A stretch of DNA of 64,000 nucleotides from Sporomusa termitida. Its GTDB lineage: Bacteria > Bacillota > Negativicutes > Sporomusales > Sporomusaceae. Where the stretch lies: assembly GCF_007641255.1 (NCBI RefSeq), contig NZ_CP036259.1, positions 3,722,501 through 3,786,500 of the forward strand, written 5' to 3'. The notes below the pieces were generated by a model. That model did not search any database, was not told the origin of the DNA, and worked only from the letters and a program-made list of their open reading frames with translations. Shown one piece after another: positions 50,904 to 59,192 of the stretch. Made by a program: the position numbers and the translations under genes. The stretch's first letter is position 1, and each line of letters begins with the position of its first letter.

Positions 50904-52292
50904 TTATAGTCCGCCCGGAACAAATCGTTTACGGAAGAGGTAGCGGCCCTCGGGCTTCGCTGCCGCCACCCCGTCTTTCACTACCTGCCGGCCACGCAGG
51001 AAAACATGAATGGCCTGGCCTTGCTGCACCATGCCCTCATAGGGACTGTAATCCACGTTGTGCGCGTGCGCAGCCGCCCCAATGATCAAGCGGCGCTTTT
51101 CGTCCCAGATCACTAAATCTGCATGGGAACCCGGAGCAATGGTGCCTTTGTGGGGATAAAGCCCAAAGAGCCTGGCCGGCTTGGTCGCCACTTTGTCAAC
51201 AAACTGGGTGAGGCTCAGCTTGCCCTCTTTGACACCATAGGTGTACAAAAGCCCCAGCCGGTGCTCCACACCGGGAATGCCATTGGGAATCTTGCTGAAG
51301 TCTTCCCGGCCCCGGTCTTTCTGCCCGCGGAAATTAAACGAGCAGTGATCGGTGGCGACAGTATCCAGAATACCTGTTCTCAGTCCGTTCCATAAACCGG
51401 CTTGGTTTTCCCTGGCTCTAAGCGGCGGCGACATGACGAATTTTGCACAGGCAAAAGTAGGGTCCTGATAGACGCTGTCATCCAGCACCAAATACTGGGG
51501 GCAGGTTTCGGCAAACACCCTGACACCCCGGGCTTTGGCCTCTGCTACCGTCGCCAGGGCCTCCCGGCAGCTCAGGTGGACAACATATACCGGCGCGTCT
51601 GCCATTTCGGCCAGCACCATCAAGCGGTTAACGGCTTCCTGCTCCACCCGTGGCGGCCGGGATAAAGGATGAAAAGAAGGCGCAGTTTTGCCCTGCCGGC
51701 GCAACTGCCTGGTCAGATTATCGACAATATCGCCATTCTCACAGTGCACACAGGTGAGAATCCCGCAGTCGCGGCTCTGTTCCAGCACCTGAAACAAGAC
51801 ACTGTCGTCAACCTGCAGGCTATGCTTATAAGCCATATAGAGCTTGACGGAAGCTACGCCGGCCTCCCGGCTGAGCCACGGCAGTTCCCGGGAAACCTGT
51901 TCATTCCAGTCGGTAATCGCCATGTGAAACCCGTAGTCGGTGTAGCAGTTGCCGCCGGCCCGCCGCTGCCAGTTGGCCAGACCCTGCTGCAGGGTCTCCC
52001 CTTTACCTTGCGTGGCATAGTCAATAACGGTGGTAGTACCACCCAGGACAGCGGCCCGGGTGCCGCTGGTAAAGTCATCGGCCGTAGACAGTCTGCCAAC
52101 AGGCAGGTCAAAATGAGTATGGGCATCAATGCCGCCCGGGAATATATAATATCCCTCTGCCGCCAGTACGGTATCGCCGGTCTGCGCCAGCTGACTGCCA
52201 ACAGCGGCGACAAGCTCCCCCTCAATGCGGATATCGGCCTGGTAACAGTCAGTGCCGGTAACAATCGTGCCACCGCGTAAAATAATCCCCAC
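50904..52292 (-). CDS. hydA: Dihydropyrimidinase / D-hydantoinase family hydrolase
   Basis: A 462-residue cyclic amidohydrolase. FPGGIDAHTHFDLP is the metal motif, SVKLYMAYK contains the lysine that is carboxylated in this family, then VHLSCREAL and ATDHCSFNFRGQK. GTG at 52292 is the start, with AAGGAG eight bases upstream (the frame remains open further). In the E. coli purine cluster HyuA occupies the same niche, and an acyclic ureide-forming or -opening step is likely, but the exact substrate is not known. Confidence 0.9.
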   Translation of the reverse strand: MGIILRGGTIVTGTDCYQADIRIEGELVAAVGSQLAQTGDTVLAAEGYYIFPGGIDAHTHFDLPVGRLSTADDFTSGTRAAVLGGTTTVIDYATQGKGETLQQGLANWQRRAGGNCYTDYGFHMAITDWNEQVSRELPWLSREAGVASVKLYMAYKHSLQVDDSVLFQVLEQSRDCGILTCVHCENGDIVDNLTRQLRRQGKTAPSFHPLSRPPRVEQEAVNRLMVLAEMADAPVYVVHLSCREALATVAEAKARGVRVFAETCPQYLVLDDSVYQDPTFACAKFVMSPPLRARENQAGLWNGLRTGILDTVATDHCSFNFRGQKDRGREDFSKIPNGIPGVEHRLGLLYTYGVKEGKLSLTQFVDKVATKPARLFGLYPHKGTIAPGSHADLVIWDEKRRLIIGAAAHAHNVDYSPYEGMVQQGQAIHVFLRGRQVVKDGVAAAKPEGRYLFRKRFVPGGL

Positions 52293-52385
52293 AAAAATCG
52301 CTCCTTGCTGTATAACCAGCGTTAAGCCGGTGCCGCCCAGGGCACCAGGCGACGCCAATCCAGTCAGGCTGTTCCTTGTTTTCTT

Positions 52386-53726
52386 CTAGCTGTCGCCCGA
52401 AACTCCTTTCCCGGCGGCAACATCATTTGTTGCCATGCTGCCGTTCAGGATGAGGTTGAGGAGAATAGCGGCCAGGCTGCCGGCGGTAATCCCGCTGTGC
52501 AAAATTACCTGCAGCCAGTTGGGGAAGCCGTGATAGAATTGTGGGACTGCCAGAGTAATCATCCCGATGCCGATACTGATGCCCACCACCATAATATTGT
52601 GCGTGCCGTCGAAGCTGACCTTGGACAAAGTCTTGATACCGCTGGCCGCCACCATGCCAAACATAACGATGCCGGCTCCGCCCAGCACCGGATGCGGTAT
52701 GGCCGCGATTACTGCCGCCAGCTTGGGTACGAGGCCCAGCACAATTAAGATGGCGCCGGCCGCCGCCACGACAAACCGGCTTTTTACGCGGGTCAGGCCG
52801 ACCAGGCCCACGTTTTGCGCGAAAGCGGTATAGGGGAAACTGTTTAGAATCCCGCCCAGCGTGGTCGAGAAGCCGTCGGCCCGCAGGCATCTGGCCAAGT
52901 CTTCCTGCCGAATGGGTTTTTCAATAATTTCACCAATGGCGATACAGTCGCCGGTAGTCTCGGTCATGACTACCAGCATAACCAGCACCATGGCCGCAAT
53001 GGAGGCGGCATCAAAAGTGGGCAGTCCAAACCAGAAGGGAGTGGTAATGCCAAGCCAGCTGGCCGTGCCCACCGGGCTGAAGTTGACCATTCCCAGGGGA
53101 ATGGCGATAACCGTGCCGCAGATCAGGCCTAAAAGCACGGCAATGTTACTTAAGAAACCGGTAAAGTACTTATAGAAAAACAGGACAAGGAGCATGACCA
53201 CAAAGGCCAGGACAATATTCTCCGGACTGGCAAAATTGGGAGCTGCCGGATTGCCGCCGGCCGCCCACATGACGGCAACAGGCATCAGGGTAACCCCTAT
53301 TATCGTAATAATGGTACCGGTGACGACCGGCGGGAAAAAACGGATCAGTTTGCTAAAATAAGGGGCCACCAGGTAGGTAATAATCCCGGCGACGATGATG
53401 GCCCCGTAGATTGCGGTCATGCCATGGGTCTTGCCGATGATGATCATAGGGGTTACGGCCGCAAAGGTAACGCCCTGAATTATGGGAATCCGGATACCCA
53501 TATTGCCAAAGCCCAGGGTCTGAATCAGGGTGGCAATCCCGCAGGTAAACAAATCGGCATTAATGAGGAAAATCAGCTGCTCTTGGGTCAGGCCAATGGC
53601 ATTGGCAATAATGAGCGGGACGGCAACCGCACCGGCATACATGGCCAGTACATGCTGCAGACCGTAAATAAACAGTGGCCCTGCTGGTAGCATTTCATCA
53701 ACCGGATGACGCGTATTCTCTGTCAC
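52386..53726 (-). CDS. NCS2-family xanthine/urate permease (second copy)
   Basis: A 446-residue close paralogue of the 27683-29023 permease, nearly identical over long segments (GLQHVLAMYAGAVAVPLIIAN, FPPVVTGTIITIIGVTLMPVAV). TTGDCIAIGEII carries the same substrate motif. It lies upstream of hydA and downstream of ssnA in the same direction but behind a 588-bp gap with three TATCA-N4-TGATA palindromes, so it has its own promoter. Confidence 0.93.
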   Translation of the reverse strand: MTENTRHPVDEMLPAGPLFIYGLQHVLAMYAGAVAVPLIIANAIGLTQEQLIFLINADLFTCGIATLIQTLGFGNMGIRIPIIQGVTFAAVTPMIIIGKTHGMTAIYGAIIVAGIITYLVAPYFSKLIRFFPPVVTGTIITIIGVTLMPVAVMWAAGGNPAAPNFASPENIVLAFVVMLLVLFFYKYFTGFLSNIAVLLGLICGTVIAIPLGMVNFSPVGTASWLGITTPFWFGLPTFDAASIAAMVLVMLVVMTETTGDCIAIGEIIEKPIRQEDLARCLRADGFSTTLGGILNSFPYTAFAQNVGLVGLTRVKSRFVVAAAGAILIVLGLVPKLAAVIAAIPHPVLGGAGIVMFGMVAASGIKTLSKVSFDGTHNIMVVGISIGIGMITLAVPQFYHGFPNWLQVILHSGITAGSLAAILLNLILNGSMATNDVAAGKGVSGDS

Positions 53727-54020
53727 TTTAACATCCCCTCGCGTTAGTTTTCAAGTGGTTGTTCCCGTTTGTGCGCGTGGACAGGCCTAAGCTGCGGACG
53801 GCATTTCTCAGCTCCTTTCAGAAAAATATCCATCGCTATACTTAATCAGTATCGTGCAAAAATCATGCCAAAAAAGCATTTAAGTAACCGGAAACAGTTT
53901 GCTGCCGAACGGCAATCCGCCGCCCGGCATAGGCCATATAGAGCCTGGACGGTTAAATAACAATATTTCTTTTAGCATAACATTCTAAATAATTAATTTA
54001 AATTAACTGAAACAGCCGTA

Positions 54021-54067
54021 TAATGCCTTATCAAATTGATAAATTGTATCAATTTGATAAGGCATTA
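54021..54067. promoter_or_regulatory. 22-bp-arm inverted repeat containing two TATCA/TGATA palindromes
   Basis: 54021-54041 and 54047-54067 are exact reverse complements around AATTG; each arm itself contains a palindrome (TTATCAAATTGATAA at 54028-54042, TATCAATTTGATAA at 54047-54060). No T-run follows. It resembles a dual operator and lies 295 bp upstream of the 53726 start. Confidence 0.6.
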
Positions 54068-54148
54068 TGCTTACCATCCTATTTAATTCCATTTCATAAA
54101 GCCAGCGATCTTACTGCTCTTACATTCTTCACGGTCAATTTATATTTC

Positions 54149-54162
54149 TATCAAAATGATAA
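54149..54162. promoter_or_regulatory. Third TATCAAAATGATAA palindrome upstream of the permease
   Basis: TATCAAAATGATAA is identical in core to both sites before yqeB. I see no coding potential elsewhere in the 53727-54314 gap, which is AT-rich. Confidence 0.6.
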
Positions 54163-54314
54163 TTTTCCAGCACTCTATCTTCGGCGTCCAGCGTGACATG
54201 GCGGCGGCATTTTTTATGAGGCCCAGGAGGCAATAGGGGCAGTGAACCGGACATACCCGGCCCACTGCCCCATTTTTCCTAACCCTTTAAAATCGCTGCA
54301 GCCGCCGTATTGCC

Positions 54315-55643
54315 TCACGGCAGCTTATCCATATTATCCCACAGGCGCTGCGCAGCCTTGCGGGCCTGTTCGTAAACCGGTCTGACAGCAAACGGAAATT
54401 GTCTGTTTTCCAGCACGATTTTGCCGTTGATGATAACGTCGGTCACATCCCGGGAGTCCAGGCCAAACGCAATATGACCGCCGATGTTGCCGGGTACCAG
54501 CGGCGTGGGCGCCTGGTAATCCAATACCGCCAAATCGGCTTTACAGCCAGGAGCCACGCGACCGAAATCGGCGGCAAAGTAACGCTTCAGTATTTCGTTG
54601 CCGTTATACAGGAACTTGAGATAGCTGTCAGGCCACAGGGGACCGCCGGCGTCTTTATGCTTAAAGTAGGCAAACCTCATTTCTTCCCACATGTTGCTGC
54701 CCATGCCGTCCGTCCCCAGCACAAGGTTGTTGTACAGGGGCAGCTTCGGGCTGTAGCCAACGGCATTATTCATATTGGAGCGGGCGTTATGGGCCAGAAA
54801 GGCGTCGGCGTCATTAATGATCGCAATGTCCCGATCGGACAGGTATATACCGTGCACCAACAGCGCCTTGTCATTGATCAGGCCAAATTCCTGCAGGCGG
54901 ACGATTACGTCTTGGCCGTACAGATGATGGCTGTGCGACACGTCATAGCGGTCCTCGGCCACATGCACATGAATGCCCCGCCCTGTCGCCTGCACGGCGT
55001 CCCGCATCAGTTCCAGGGCGGCGTCAGGCATAGTAACCGGGGCGTGACCGCCAATCATGGCCTCTACCAGGTGATTGCCGCCGGCGGCCGCTTTGTCGGC
55101 TTCACACAGTTCGGCAAAATCAACGTTCTCCTGTACGCCGGCCTCGACTTCCCGCCGTCCCGCATTGCGGTCGGTGGTTTCATAGCAGGCAATGCCGCGC
55201 AGACCGGTTTCCTCAAACGCCTGTTTCAGGGTCTTGAGCGAACCCTTAATAAAGGCCGGCGAGGCATGGTGGTCAATAACCGCCGTAGTGCCGCAGCGGA
55301 TGGCTTCCAGGGAACACACCAGACCGCTGTAATAAAGGATTTCTTCGTCAATGGCCAGATCCAGCCGCCACCACAAATTTTTCAGCACCGATATAAAGTC
55401 GGGACTGGGAGCAATACGGGCGGTAATGCCTCTGGCCAAGCCGGAATAAAAGTGATTGTGGCTGCAGACAATGCCTGGCATCACAATTTTGCCCCTCAGG
55501 TCAAGCACGCGGTCGGCCTCAATACCGGCGGCGGCGCCCGCACCGGCAGCAATGATTTTGCTGCCGTCGACGACAATATCCACGCCGGGCCGGATCGAAG
55601 CCGGGTAAAATTCTACAACGGTGGCGTTTTTCAGTACCAGCAT
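54315..55643 (-). CDS. ssnA: Putative aminohydrolase SsnA
   Basis: A 442-residue amidohydrolase of the SsnA family: IVCSHNHFYSGLARGI (metal motif), VIDHHASPAFIKGSL, HVHVAEDRYDV, HNARSNMNNAVGYSP and LGTDGMGSNMWEE. In E. coli and gut anaerobes ssnA is part of the ygfK-ssnA-hyuA-xdhD set needed for anaerobic purine or urate breakdown. It lies 13 bp downstream of ygfK. Confidence 0.93.
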   Translation of the reverse strand: MLVLKNATVVEFYPASIRPGVDIVVDGSKIIAAGAGAAAGIEADRVLDLRGKIVMPGIVCSHNHFYSGLARGITARIAPSPDFISVLKNLWWRLDLAIDEEILYYSGLVCSLEAIRCGTTAVIDHHASPAFIKGSLKTLKQAFEETGLRGIACYETTDRNAGRREVEAGVQENVDFAELCEADKAAAGGNHLVEAMIGGHAPVTMPDAALELMRDAVQATGRGIHVHVAEDRYDVSHSHHLYGQDVIVRLQEFGLINDKALLVHGIYLSDRDIAIINDADAFLAHNARSNMNNAVGYSPKLPLYNNLVLGTDGMGSNMWEEMRFAYFKHKDAGGPLWPDSYLKFLYNGNEILKRYFAADFGRVAPGCKADLAVLDYQAPTPLVPGNIGGHIAFGLDSRDVTDVIINGKIVLENRQFPFAVRPVYEQARKAAQRLWDNMDKLP

Positions 55644-55656
55644 AATGGTCCCTCCC

Positions 55657-58600
55657 CTATTCCGCTACCGGGCCAAATAAGGCCGGCCGCTTAGTGTACA
55701 GGTAATTAAATATCGCTGCCAGCTGGTCGAAGGCCGGATCGCCGTTTGCGCCCAGCTGTCCGTTTTGCAAGGTATGGGCAGTTACCATACCCCCGGCTCG
55801 CAGCATTACGGCCTTACCCGCCGCCAGGAAGCCGTTGTTTTGACTATGGTCGAAGTCGTCGCGGCGGCTGAATATGGTAAGCTTATCGGTGAAGGGGCGG
55901 CCTGCCCACGGGCAAAAGCCTGCACAGTTGCCGCATTCGTTGCAGAACGCGTCAAGGTGAATGATCTGATTATAATTGGCGACGCCATGCTTCACCTGAA
56001 TTGGCAGATTGGCGCGGTTCGGGCAGACTTCCACGCATTTATTGCAGACATAGCTGCACTCCAGACAGCGGCTGTATTCTCTGTCGCCGGTTGCCACGTC
56101 AACTTGGCCCGGGCCTTCGGCCGTCAGGCTAGCTGCGCCTCGCAGGCCGCATTTTTTGGCCGTAATTGCCTGCGCCTGCTCACACTGGGCCCGGGCGGGT
56201 GTCTCGGCGGTGCGCAAAAAGCCGGGCAATTCCCGTTCACAAATAGCGTCTGCGGCGCTCCGGCCGTCGGCTATGCACTTGACAATAGAGGAAGCGCCCT
56301 GCCGGGCATCGCCGGCTACATACACATTGTCGATATTGGTGACTTGCCGGCCCGCTGTGGTAATGCCCAGTTTAGCCAGCAAAGCCGCATTGATATCCTC
56401 GCCGGTCGCGACGATGATGGTATCGGCGGCAAAGGTTTTGTACTCGCCGGTAGGCTCGCTGCGCCGGCGGCCGCCGGCGTCAGGCCGGCCCGGCCGCATA
56501 ACCTGGCAGACAAGCCGGCCTGCAGCGTCAATTCTCTCCGGCTTGACCAGGAAATGAAAAGCCACGTGATCAGCCAGGGCCAGTTCGTATTCGGCGCGAT
56601 CGGCCGGCATTTCTTTCAGCGAGCGGCGGTAGACGATGGAACTTGCTTCGACACCCGGCACCCGGAGCGCAGTGCGGCTGGCGTCCATAGCGGTGTTGCC
56701 GGCCCCGATGGTAATAACCTGCTTGCCTAATTGGAGGGCTGACGCAGCTTTATTGAATTGGGCCAGGAACTGCAGGGCCGGAATGATTTGCGGTTTTCTA
56801 TCGCCGGCGGCGGTAAGGGTAAAGGGTTTCTCCGCGCCGGCGCCGACCGCGACGACGACATACTTGTACCCTTGTTGCTTGAGCTCGGCCGGTGTGAGCC
56901 CGGGGCGGGAATTAAAGACAAACTCGACGCCATGGTCCCGGATAAATTGAATGTCATTGTCAATGGTCTCCCGGCTGATCCGGAAATGCGGAATAACGTG
57001 CTTCACGGTGCCGCCGGCGCTCGCACGTGTTTCGTACACGGTCGCGCCGATGCCCTGGCGGGCCAAAAAGAAAGCTGCGGCCAGACCGGCCGGGCCGGCC
57101 CCCATTACGGCCACTTTTAAGCCGGCCCGGCGTTTAGGCACTACATATTGCCGGCGGTATTCCTCCCAGCCCTGTTCCACCGCCAGACGCTTGACCTCAC
57201 GGATTTGTACACAGCCTTCATAATCCAGCCGGGTACAATTATGCTGGCAGGCATGATCGCAGATTGCGCCGGTAATCCCCGGCAGGGCATTTTTTTCATA
57301 AATAAGCGCCAGCGCCTCGGCATAGCGCTTGTGCCCGACAAGCCGGATGTACTCGGGAATATCCTGGCTGATGGGACAGGCCGTCTTACAGGGCGCAGCC
57401 GCACAGTCCAGGAGCGGCAGCGGACCTTGGACCGCGGCTTTACGGAAACCCCGGAAATGTTTTTGCGAATAGTCGGCAGTCAGGGCTTTTTCAGCCAACG
57501 CTTGCAGCCCGGCAACGTCAATTTTGGTACTTTCCCAGCCCGGCGCCGTCTCCAGTCGCGCGGCAATGGCCGCCAGGCGGGCATAGCCGCCGGGCTTTAA
57601 GAGATCGGTAGCCAGCGTTACCGGTTTAATGCCTGTGGCAAATACGTCGGTTACATTGTGCTCGCTAATCCCGCCGGAGAAGGAAATCGGCATTTCCCCC
57701 TGAAACGCGGCGGACAGTTTGGCCGCCAGGGTAATGGACAGCGGGAACAGGGCCCGGCCGGACATGTACATTTCGCCGCCTGGCAGTTTGCCTTTAAAAT
57801 TGACCGAACCCAGCGTATTCGTCAGCTTAACGCCCAAGAAACGCCCGTGGGCGGCAGCCAGTTGCCTGAGCCTTGTCAGCATGGGAACGGCGTCAGTATA
57901 TTGCAGGTCATGCTGAAAGGATTCTGCCGCCAGTTCGACATAGTCAAAGCCGGTCCTGTCAAGTATGGCGCGCACCCCCTGGTAAGTCAGCAGGGTAGGA
58001 TTCAGTTTCACGTACATGTCAAGCTTTTTCTCGGTCAGCAAATAGCCGCAGATTCGCTCGATTTCGGCCGGCGGACAGCCGTGCATGGTCGACAGGGTAA
58101 TCGACTGGCAGACCTGGCCGGAAATGCGTCCCGTTATCCCGGCCAGCCGCGGCAGCCGCTCTTCCAGGCCCGTGCCCCGGAGGAAACCGCCGTCCTCAAT
58201 CAGTGCCGCCAATTCGGCCAGGCATTGTTTAAAATACGGGTGCTGCGCAGCGTCCCGCAGATTATTTAAGTAGGCATCCATGCGCGGCGACTGAATGCCG
58301 GCCAGGTTATAACCGGCGCTCATATTAAAGATAAAGGAACGCCGGCCGCTTTGGCTAAGGCCGAAAACCTCCTCGACCAGGTGCAGCAGCACCCAGGCTT
58401 TGATGTACTCCTCATACGCCTTTTCCACCGTGAACTCGCTGGACCACTCGGTGTTGAAGCCTTCGTCGTCGGCGTCGATGCAGGGTTTGGCGACAGGCGG
58501 CTCATGTTCCTGCACCGTTTTCAGCTCGATAAAACGGGCACCGGCCAGGTACGCCACTACAATATTCTGGGCTAACTGGGTATGGGGCCCGGCAGCGGGG

Positions 58601-58767
58601 CCTACGGCCGTCTCAATGGTTTCGCCAAACAGGGCAAAGGTCTGCCGGTTCTTCTTCTGGAAAAAATGGCAGGAAGGATAGCCAAAAACAGAGCGATCGG
58701 CTGCATATTCTTCAAAAATCCGCGCAATAAGCTGGGGCAGGGGAACCGGTCTCATTAAGTCTCCCAT
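55657..58767 (-). CDS. ygfK: YgfK, putative selenate reductase-type Fe-S/NADPH oxidoreductase
   Basis: A 1036-residue multidomain protein matching YgfK. The N-terminal ~430 residues resemble a dihydroorotate/dihydropyrimidine dehydrogenase barrel; then CKTACPISQDIPEYI and CDHACQHNCTRL (cluster region), an FAD/NAD domain with VMGAGPAGLAAAFFLARQG and the second Rossmann TIGAGNTAMDASRTAL, and a C-terminal 4Fe-4S part CSYVCNKCVEVCPNR..CNECGNCAGFCPW. It probably reduces a purine breakdown intermediate with NAD(P)H. GGAGG precedes the ATG at 58767. Confidence 0.95.
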   Translation of the reverse strand: MGDLMRPVPLPQLIARIFEEYAADRSVFGYPSCHFFQKKNRQTFALFGETIETAVGPAAGPHTQLAQNIVVAYLAGARFIELKTVQEHEPPVAKPCIDADDEGFNTEWSSEFTVEKAYEEYIKAWVLLHLVEEVFGLSQSGRRSFIFNMSAGYNLAGIQSPRMDAYLNNLRDAAQHPYFKQCLAELAALIEDGGFLRGTGLEERLPRLAGITGRISGQVCQSITLSTMHGCPPAEIERICGYLLTEKKLDMYVKLNPTLLTYQGVRAILDRTGFDYVELAAESFQHDLQYTDAVPMLTRLRQLAAAHGRFLGVKLTNTLGSVNFKGKLPGGEMYMSGRALFPLSITLAAKLSAAFQGEMPISFSGGISEHNVTDVFATGIKPVTLATDLLKPGGYARLAAIAARLETAPGWESTKIDVAGLQALAEKALTADYSQKHFRGFRKAAVQGPLPLLDCAAAPCKTACPISQDIPEYIRLVGHKRYAEALALIYEKNALPGITGAICDHACQHNCTRLDYEGCVQIREVKRLAVEQGWEEYRRQYVVPKRRAGLKVAVMGAGPAGLAAAFFLARQGIGATVYETRASAGGTVKHVIPHFRISRETIDNDIQFIRDHGVEFVFNSRPGLTPAELKQQGYKYVVVAVGAGAEKPFTLTAAGDRKPQIIPALQFLAQFNKAASALQLGKQVITIGAGNTAMDASRTALRVPGVEASSIVYRRSLKEMPADRAEYELALADHVAFHFLVKPERIDAAGRLVCQVMRPGRPDAGGRRRSEPTGEYKTFAADTIIVATGEDINAALLAKLGITTAGRQVTNIDNVYVAGDARQGASSIVKCIADGRSAADAICERELPGFLRTAETPARAQCEQAQAITAKKCGLRGAASLTAEGPGQVDVATGDREYSRCLECSYVCNKCVEVCPNRANLPIQVKHGVANYNQIIHLDAFCNECGNCAGFCPWAGRPFTDKLTIFSRRDDFDHSQNNGFLAAGKAVMLRAGGMVTAHTLQNGQLGANGDPAFDQLAAIFNYLYTKRPALFGPVAE

Positions 58768-58792
58768 TTGTCATTCCTCCCGGTTATGTTCG

Positions 58793-59170
58793 TTATTTGC
58801 AGAGGGCAACGGCTTCTATTTCCACCAGTGCATCCTTAGGCAGGCGGGCTACCTCCACGCAGGCCCGGGCCGGGAATTCCCCGGTAAAATATTGGGCATA
58901 CACCGCGTTGACGGCGGCAAAATCGTCCATATTTTTCAGAAAAACCGTTGTTTTTACAACCGCTTTGCCGCTAAGTCCTTCTCTAGCCAGAATGGCCATT
59001 ACATTTTCCAGCGATTGTCCGGCCTGGTCGGCCACAGCGGCCGGCATGACGCCGTCCGCGGGATTTACCGGCAATTGCCCGGATATGAATAACAGGCCGT
59101 TGGCCTTAATAGCCTGGGAGTACGGGCCGATAGCGGCCGGGGCTTTATCTGTGGCAACAATGGTTTTCAT
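58793..59170 (-). CDS. ridA: RidA-family enamine/imine deaminase
   Basis: A 125-residue RidA/YjgF protein: AIGPYSQAIKANGLLFISGQLPV, VVKTTVFLKNMDDFAAVNAVY and the catalytic arginine region PARACVEVARLPKDALVEIEAVA. RidA hydrolyses 2-aminoacrylate and related enamines; in this operon it probably removes reactive intermediates from diaminopropionate (YgeX) or purine breakdown. Between xdhD and ygfK, 22-25 bp from each. Confidence 0.95.
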   Translation of the reverse strand: MKTIVATDKAPAAIGPYSQAIKANGLLFISGQLPVNPADGVMPAAVADQAGQSLENVMAILAREGLSGKAVVKTTVFLKNMDDFAAVNAVYAQYFTGEFPARACVEVARLPKDALVEIEAVALCK

Positions 59171-59192
59171 GTAACTACCTCCAAAAAATATA

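Noticed and set aside
54399-55694. A 431-codon open frame on the plus strand opposite ssnA
   Set aside because: It is the antisense shadow of a well-conserved amidohydrolase in GC-rich DNA, has no ribosome binding site and no recognisable protein features.
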